Shown here in pieces: positions 23,344 to 27,556 of a stretch of DNA of 27,556 nucleotides (position 1 is its first letter; each line of letters opens with the position of its first letter). The stretch spans positions 1 to 27,556 of the forward strand of contig CAXKVV010001619.1 of assembly GCA_964058805.1 (NCBI GenBank), in the 5' to 3' direction. A program made the position numbers and the translations under genes. The notes beneath the pieces are model-generated. The model ran no database searches. It was given only the letters and a program-made list of their open reading frames with translations, and had not been told where the DNA came from. The stretch comes from Schoenoplectus triqueter. Lineage: Eukaryota; Streptophyta; Magnoliopsida; Poales; Cyperaceae.

Positions 23344-23371
23344 TAATAATAATAAATAAATAAATAAAAAA
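23291..23371. repeat. (AAT)n / (AAAT)n microsatellite
   Basis: A long run of AAT triplets ending in AAAT units. On the minus strand it produces spurious Leu- or Tyr-rich open frames. Confidence 0.95.
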
Positions 23372-24640
23372 ATGTGTGAGCTGGGGAAAATAATGGCATT
23401 TATCACTCGGAGCCCTGTTTCCATTTGGTGGGTACACAACTTTCTATCACTCGATTTTTCTCAATTTTAGATTTTGTCAATTTTGATACCGTTCTTCCAT
23501 CAAATGAGAAATTGAGCGGTTTAAGATAATGGTTACTATATATCAAGGTCAAGATTAAGATTGACACATGACATACATTCACCAATTAATTTTTCTGTGT
23601 TCTCCTCAGTGGTCAATGCTTCGATAGGGCCATGGGGGGCAATATTAATTAAATGTCACAAATAAGAATTAAGCATGCATCGAGCAAAAACCATTTTAAT
23701 TCACAGAATTATGAAAGACCCTTTATGGATATTTATAAAATTTAAAAACTTGTATATAAAAAAAAAATCACAAACTTATCCTCATCCATCTCAAATTCTC
23801 AATCTCACAAAATTAATCACTTTCCTATACGTTATCTCCGAGCTTCGTTTCATGGTTCAGTAATTCAATTCAAGAACTAATATATTTAATTGAAAGGATT
23901 ATATATTTATAACTCGGTTGCGCGAAATATTGATCTAATTTTACAGGAGAAAATTGTAGCTATGGAATTTACACATCCAGCCCAATCAATGCCTAACTTA
24001 TTTCTTGTGTCAGTTGTTCGTTTTGAATAAATTTACACATCCAATCCAATCAAGATTTTAAATAGCTCCCTATAGCATCTTTGAAGATCAAAAGTTATGT
24101 TGTGGTCTAATATTACGCTATGTCAAGTTATATCCGCTATAACGGTAATAGCGGTTGTAATGGTGCATAGCGCGTAATAGTAAAATAGTGTGCTATTGAA
24201 AGTAAATTATATTTTTTTGTTTAAAATTGAAAAAATATTAAGATGAACAAATTATAAATAAAAAGAGAAATCCCCACAAATAAAATAATGCACTGTCAAG
24301 ATTAGTGGCAGAGACGGAAAACTTCTGAATGAAGTTTAATAATTTAATATTAATTTATATTATCATATTAAATACCCTAACACATCAATACATTAATTTA
24401 TTTACGCAATATATTTTTACTGCTCAAATTTATAACATAAAGAGTGTTAAAGCTTTTAAACTTTTTAAACATGCCACATCATCATTTATTTTTCACCATC
24501 TAAAGATTCATATAAAATAGTATTGCTCTCCTTATTTACAATAATATGTGTAATATACTTAAGGTGAAACTTAACTCTTAAAATGATCTAACTTTTTTAT
24601 ATGATCATAGATTATTATGTGTTTAATTATATTATTTATT
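23372..24640. other. Gene-free intergenic DNA
   Basis: No supported gene. A short hairpin, CCGCTAT-loop-ATAGCGG, sits near 24131. Nothing else recognisable was seen. Confidence 0.35.
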
Positions 24641-24742
24641 ATAATAATAATAATAATAATAATAATTCATTATAGTTAACAAATAAATAAATGGGTAGAT
24701 AAATAATTCATTATAGTTAACAAATAAATAAATGGGTAGATA
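24641..24742. repeat. (AAT)n tract followed by a perfect 41-bp tandem duplication
   Basis: 24641-24666 is an AAT/ATA run. From 24661, a 41-bp unit starting AATAATTCATTATAGTTAAC is repeated exactly at 24702. Confidence 0.9.
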
Positions 24743-24828
24743 GAGATGGACCATAAACAATTTTCGCCAAAAAAATAAATAAAGATTATATAACTTGAAA
24801 TTGAAAGAGTGCATTACATTAAGGCGAG

Positions 24829-25115
24829 AAAAAAATATTTAATATTATGAATAATGAAATAATTATGCAAATATTTCAAAATTTTAAATCCCATAGAGGA
24901 AAATTTTCATAACTGACATGATTATCTATTATTTTGAGTTTTATTTTTATTATTTTTAATATAGAAAAAGATATTATTTTGATAATTTTTTATTAGGTAA
25001 GAACATATGTTGAATTATTAAATTTTTTATTTAGTACCTGATTGATTAATGAATTTAAATCGGATAAATTATTACAATCTGATAATTGACCCTCGATCGA
25101 AATCCTACATCTACC
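24829..25115. mobile_element. Degenerate relative of the 17302-17596 MITE
   Basis: Shared order of blocks with 17302-17596: AAATATTTAATAT, ATAATGAAA.AATTATG, a TATTATTTTGAGTTTTATTTT-like segment, AAAGATATTATTT, then the distal end GATCGAAATCCTACATC. The CAGGGGCGG terminus is lost on the left and the right tip has decayed. Confidence 0.65.
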
Positions 25116-25729
25116 CTACTTGTATATTCATCTCTCCCCCAATTAAACCCAATTTTAAAGCTTTGTACTTCAATTTAATGGTAATAGTGTTAAAGTTCTA
25201 GTTATAGCTTTATCATCAGACTTTTTAAAATAAGAATACGGACAACACTTTACATTGTAATGTACTATAGAATATGGTGATACAAAATTTGGAGGGTGCT
25301 GAATTAGACGAATTCTTTTTGTCCTTACGCAAATTAAAAATGGACCGCTGTTATATACTTTTATTTATTAGCATAAAGATATTTGGATGATAAGCATAAA
25401 CGCTTTAGTTTTATTTTGTGTATACCGCATACATGCTTGAGATGACAAATGCCAAGCGCTGGATGCATGGAATGAGGAGCTAAGCTTGATTTGCTGGAAG
25501 CACAAGGATATGGAAAATTTTGAGAAATAGGATTGCCATTGGAATATTTTTTTTTAATGTCAGTTATGGACTCTCTTTTTCATTCTAATTCTTGAAATCT
25601 TTAACACTAATATTTTAATTCAAAAATCTTTCCTACTCTTCGATCTTTTTAGAAAAGCCAGATTCAACTCTCCTATATTTTTCTGAACCCGAGGAAATCG
25701 CTTCAACGTTTTTGAACTGACAGAACACA

Positions 25730-26320
25730 GCGGTTTTTTATTATAATTATTCAAATAATCCTAATTTTAATAATAATAGTGATTAAATTAAAATTTTAAG
25801 AATACGAATGAAAATACAGCACTATCAGTGACGTTTTATAAAGACGTCACTGTCTATCCTAATTTTAATAATAAAAATGATAAAATCAAAATTTTAAGAA
25901 AATAAATGACAACGCATCATTATCAGTGACGCTTTGTAAATATATCATTGATAGTGACGTACTTTTTATTTACTTTACTGTTATTTTTTCTTAAAAAAAC
26001 TATCAACGCCAATGAAAGTGATATTTTTCCAACTAAATATATCATTGATAGTGACGTACTTTTTATTTACTTTACTGTTATTTTTTCTTAAAAAAACTAT
26101 CAACGCCAATGAAAGTGACATTTTTCCAACTGACGTCACTCTAAGTTTTTTTAAAAAAAAAATTGAAAAACACCTCTCAATGACGTCTTTGCACAAATAC
26201 GCCAGCGGAACTAACGCGTTTACACAACATCATGTCATTCGTATTCTTAAAATTTCAATTTTATCACTCTTATTATTAAAATTAGAATTATTTGAATAAT
26301 TATTATAAAAAAACTGGGCT
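25730..26320. mobile_element. Long-TIR MITE (Mutator-like candidate), copy 2, about 591 bp
   Basis: Same family as 1787-2226: ends GGTTTTTTATTATAATTATT and, inverted, GTTTTTTTATAATAATTATT, with about 80 bp of TIR. It is flanked by GAACACA at 25723-25729 and 26321-26327, a candidate target duplication (8 of 9 bases match if read as 9 bp). It is longer than copy 1 because of internal tandem duplications. It is non-coding. Confidence 0.85.
25938..26131. repeat. 97-bp tandem duplication inside MITE copy 2
   Basis: 25938-26034 and 26035-26131 are nearly identical (GATATTTT versus GACATTTT is the difference seen). A second, more diverged duplication of about 98 bp starts at 25759 and 25857. Confidence 0.9.
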
Positions 26321-26708
26321 GAACACAAAACACAAGCAAAACAACTGAAAGTAGGCATAAGGTTTACCAAACTTATAAAGCAAAAATGTCATTATTAGAA
26401 CTTAAAAACCAGAACAGACAAAAAGCGTCACTAATATTGTCTGTTCGAACTAAATTATCTTCTAACACAACAATTTTAAATAAAAAGGGACAAAGAAAAG
26501 AGATAAAAGAAGATAAAACAATGTTACAAATTAATCATTCAGAGCTAACAAAAATTGACTCATTTTTTCTTAAGCAAAAGGGCATATAATTATGTGTGTT
26601 GCCTGATAGCCTGCTTGGCTTCTAATCTAAGTCTGATGAGAAATATGTTGATTTCATCCAGAAGTACAAAGTGACGAACCAGATATTTATTATTACATGG
26701 CATGGGCT

Positions 26709-26847
26709 CTATGCTGACTTGGACTTTCTCACAGTAGGACGCCGAATGATGTTAATTAGATCATCAAGCCCCTACAATAAAAAAAACGAAAGATCCAAAC
26801 CATACCTGAGAAAACTTGAGGCTATTTGCACAAATCTTTGGGGGCAA
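26709..26847 (-). CDS. Possible last two exons of an unrecognised gene
   Basis: On the minus strand, an acceptor TTTTTAG| is followed by a 42-nt phase-0 exon (26847-26806) ending CTCAG|GTATGG, then an intron with acceptor TTATTGTAG| and a 63-nt terminal exon (26771-26709). The joined frame ends KFSQGLDDLINIIRR and PTVRKSKSA, then TAG. Splice sites are good, the phases agree and there is no stop, but 34 codons are too few for certainty. No upstream exon could be found in 26.9-27.5 kb, and the family is not recognised. Confidence 0.35.
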
Positions 26848-27556
26848 CTAAAAACCTGAGGAAATTTAACCAGCTTTCTGCCTTTCAAATTTTAACTAAG
26901 GTAAAATGTAGTATGTGTCCAAATAAAACTAGGGTGTTACCAAGCTCAAAAAGAAGGTTCAAGACTCATAAGCTGACGACTTGTTTAACTCCCAAACTTG
27001 TGAATATGTAAATCCATTTATCATAAAAGCAACAATTTTCAAACTAAAAGTTGGCAAGATCACTCAAAAATCTAAAGATTTGGGATGTAAGAACCCCCCT
27101 GTGAGGTTACCACACAATTCCATCGGTGTCTCAACATATGGAATCTCCTTTATAAAAACCAAAAGCCCCAAAACACACCCTCACCACAATTCATATAGAA
27201 GAGAGTTTGAATTTTTATTGAACAAATAAAAAAAAAAGCAATGGCTGTGCTGATATTAATCATTCAAATCTTTGCATCAGTATCACATTCTCAACTATCA
27301 AATAGAATTTTTTGATATTTTGAGATTCTTCCTACATGAACTGTGATTTTTTCTTATATATGTTCCATGACATAGAGGAGAGGGGGGGGGTTCATATAAG
27401 AAACACAGGGGGAGAGAAAGGATACCCTTGTGGTGATAATGAGGAAACTAAAGAGCACTATCAGATAACATGCCAAAACCATCAGAAACAAAAAGTCAAA
27501 CGTAACACCCGCCACCTACAATAAATAAGGCATATTATTTTGTGAAACATCAAATA
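26848..27556. other. Right-edge AT-rich sequence without a supported gene
   Basis: Open frames on the + strand are short and lack family signatures. If the minus-strand terminal exons at 26.7-26.85 kb are real, this is the preceding intron. Confidence 0.3.

Noticed and set aside
23129..23437. Minus-strand frames with long Leu or Tyr runs
   Set aside because: They are translations of the (AAT)n microsatellite and have no other coding evidence.
24125..24185. CCGCTAT...ATAGCGG hairpin and GCATAGCGCG motif
   Set aside because: The stem is only 7 bp and no element boundaries or duplication could be defined.
26960..26985. B-box-like GGTTCAAGACT suggesting a tRNA or SINE
   Set aside because: No A box at the proper distance, no acceptor stem and no SINE tail nearby.

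Overview
This is nuclear DNA from a flowering plant, most likely a dicot. The genes have many GT-AG introns in AT-rich DNA, the spacers are full of short non-autonomous DNA transposons (MITEs), and every recognisable protein is a plant family. The species is not identified. The C-terminal tail of the SPINDLY protein does not resemble the tails I know from Arabidopsis or from Solanaceae.

Layout from left to right: (1) The 3' half of a CYP18-2/PPIL1-type spliceosomal cyclophilin gene (+ strand, exons 240-373, 686-770, 1438-1483; the 5' end lies outside the window). (2) A 440-bp long-TIR MITE (about 1787-2226) between two convergent genes. (3) A two-exon minus-strand gene (4412-2743, 525 aa) for a LEA-repeat plus TMEM205-like membrane protein. 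Its promoter side carries a DRE core, a perfect G-box/ABRE and two CE3-like sites. (4) A U2 snRNA-like sequence (about 4767-4940, + strand) whose 5' domain is not recognisable, so it is probably a pseudogene. (5) A complete SPINDLY (SPY) gene on the minus strand, 14975-5757, with 17 coding exons that join into an uninterrupted 926-aa frame, plus a likely 5'-UTR intron up to about 15.8 kb. (6) About 10.5 kb of AT-rich intergenic DNA (16.1-26.6 kb) with no convincing gene but many foldback elements, hAT-like MITEs, microsatellites and tandem duplications. It includes a near-perfect 375-bp hairpin element and a second, larger copy of the MITE family seen near 2 kb. (7) Possibly the last two exons of an unrecognised minus-strand gene at 26847-26709.

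The genes are ordinary housekeeping or signalling loci with no sign of a shared pathway. SPY is the nucleocytoplasmic protein O-fucosyltransferase that acts on DELLA proteins and other regulators. The cyclophilin belongs to the splicing machinery. The LEA/TMEM205 gene looks like a desiccation- or ABA-responsive membrane protein. The less expected content is in the non-coding DNA: the U2-like relic, a 5'-truncated SINE with a perfect 14-bp target duplication inside a SPY intron, a hAT-type MITE 45 bp from a SPY splice donor, and paired MITE families with internal duplications.
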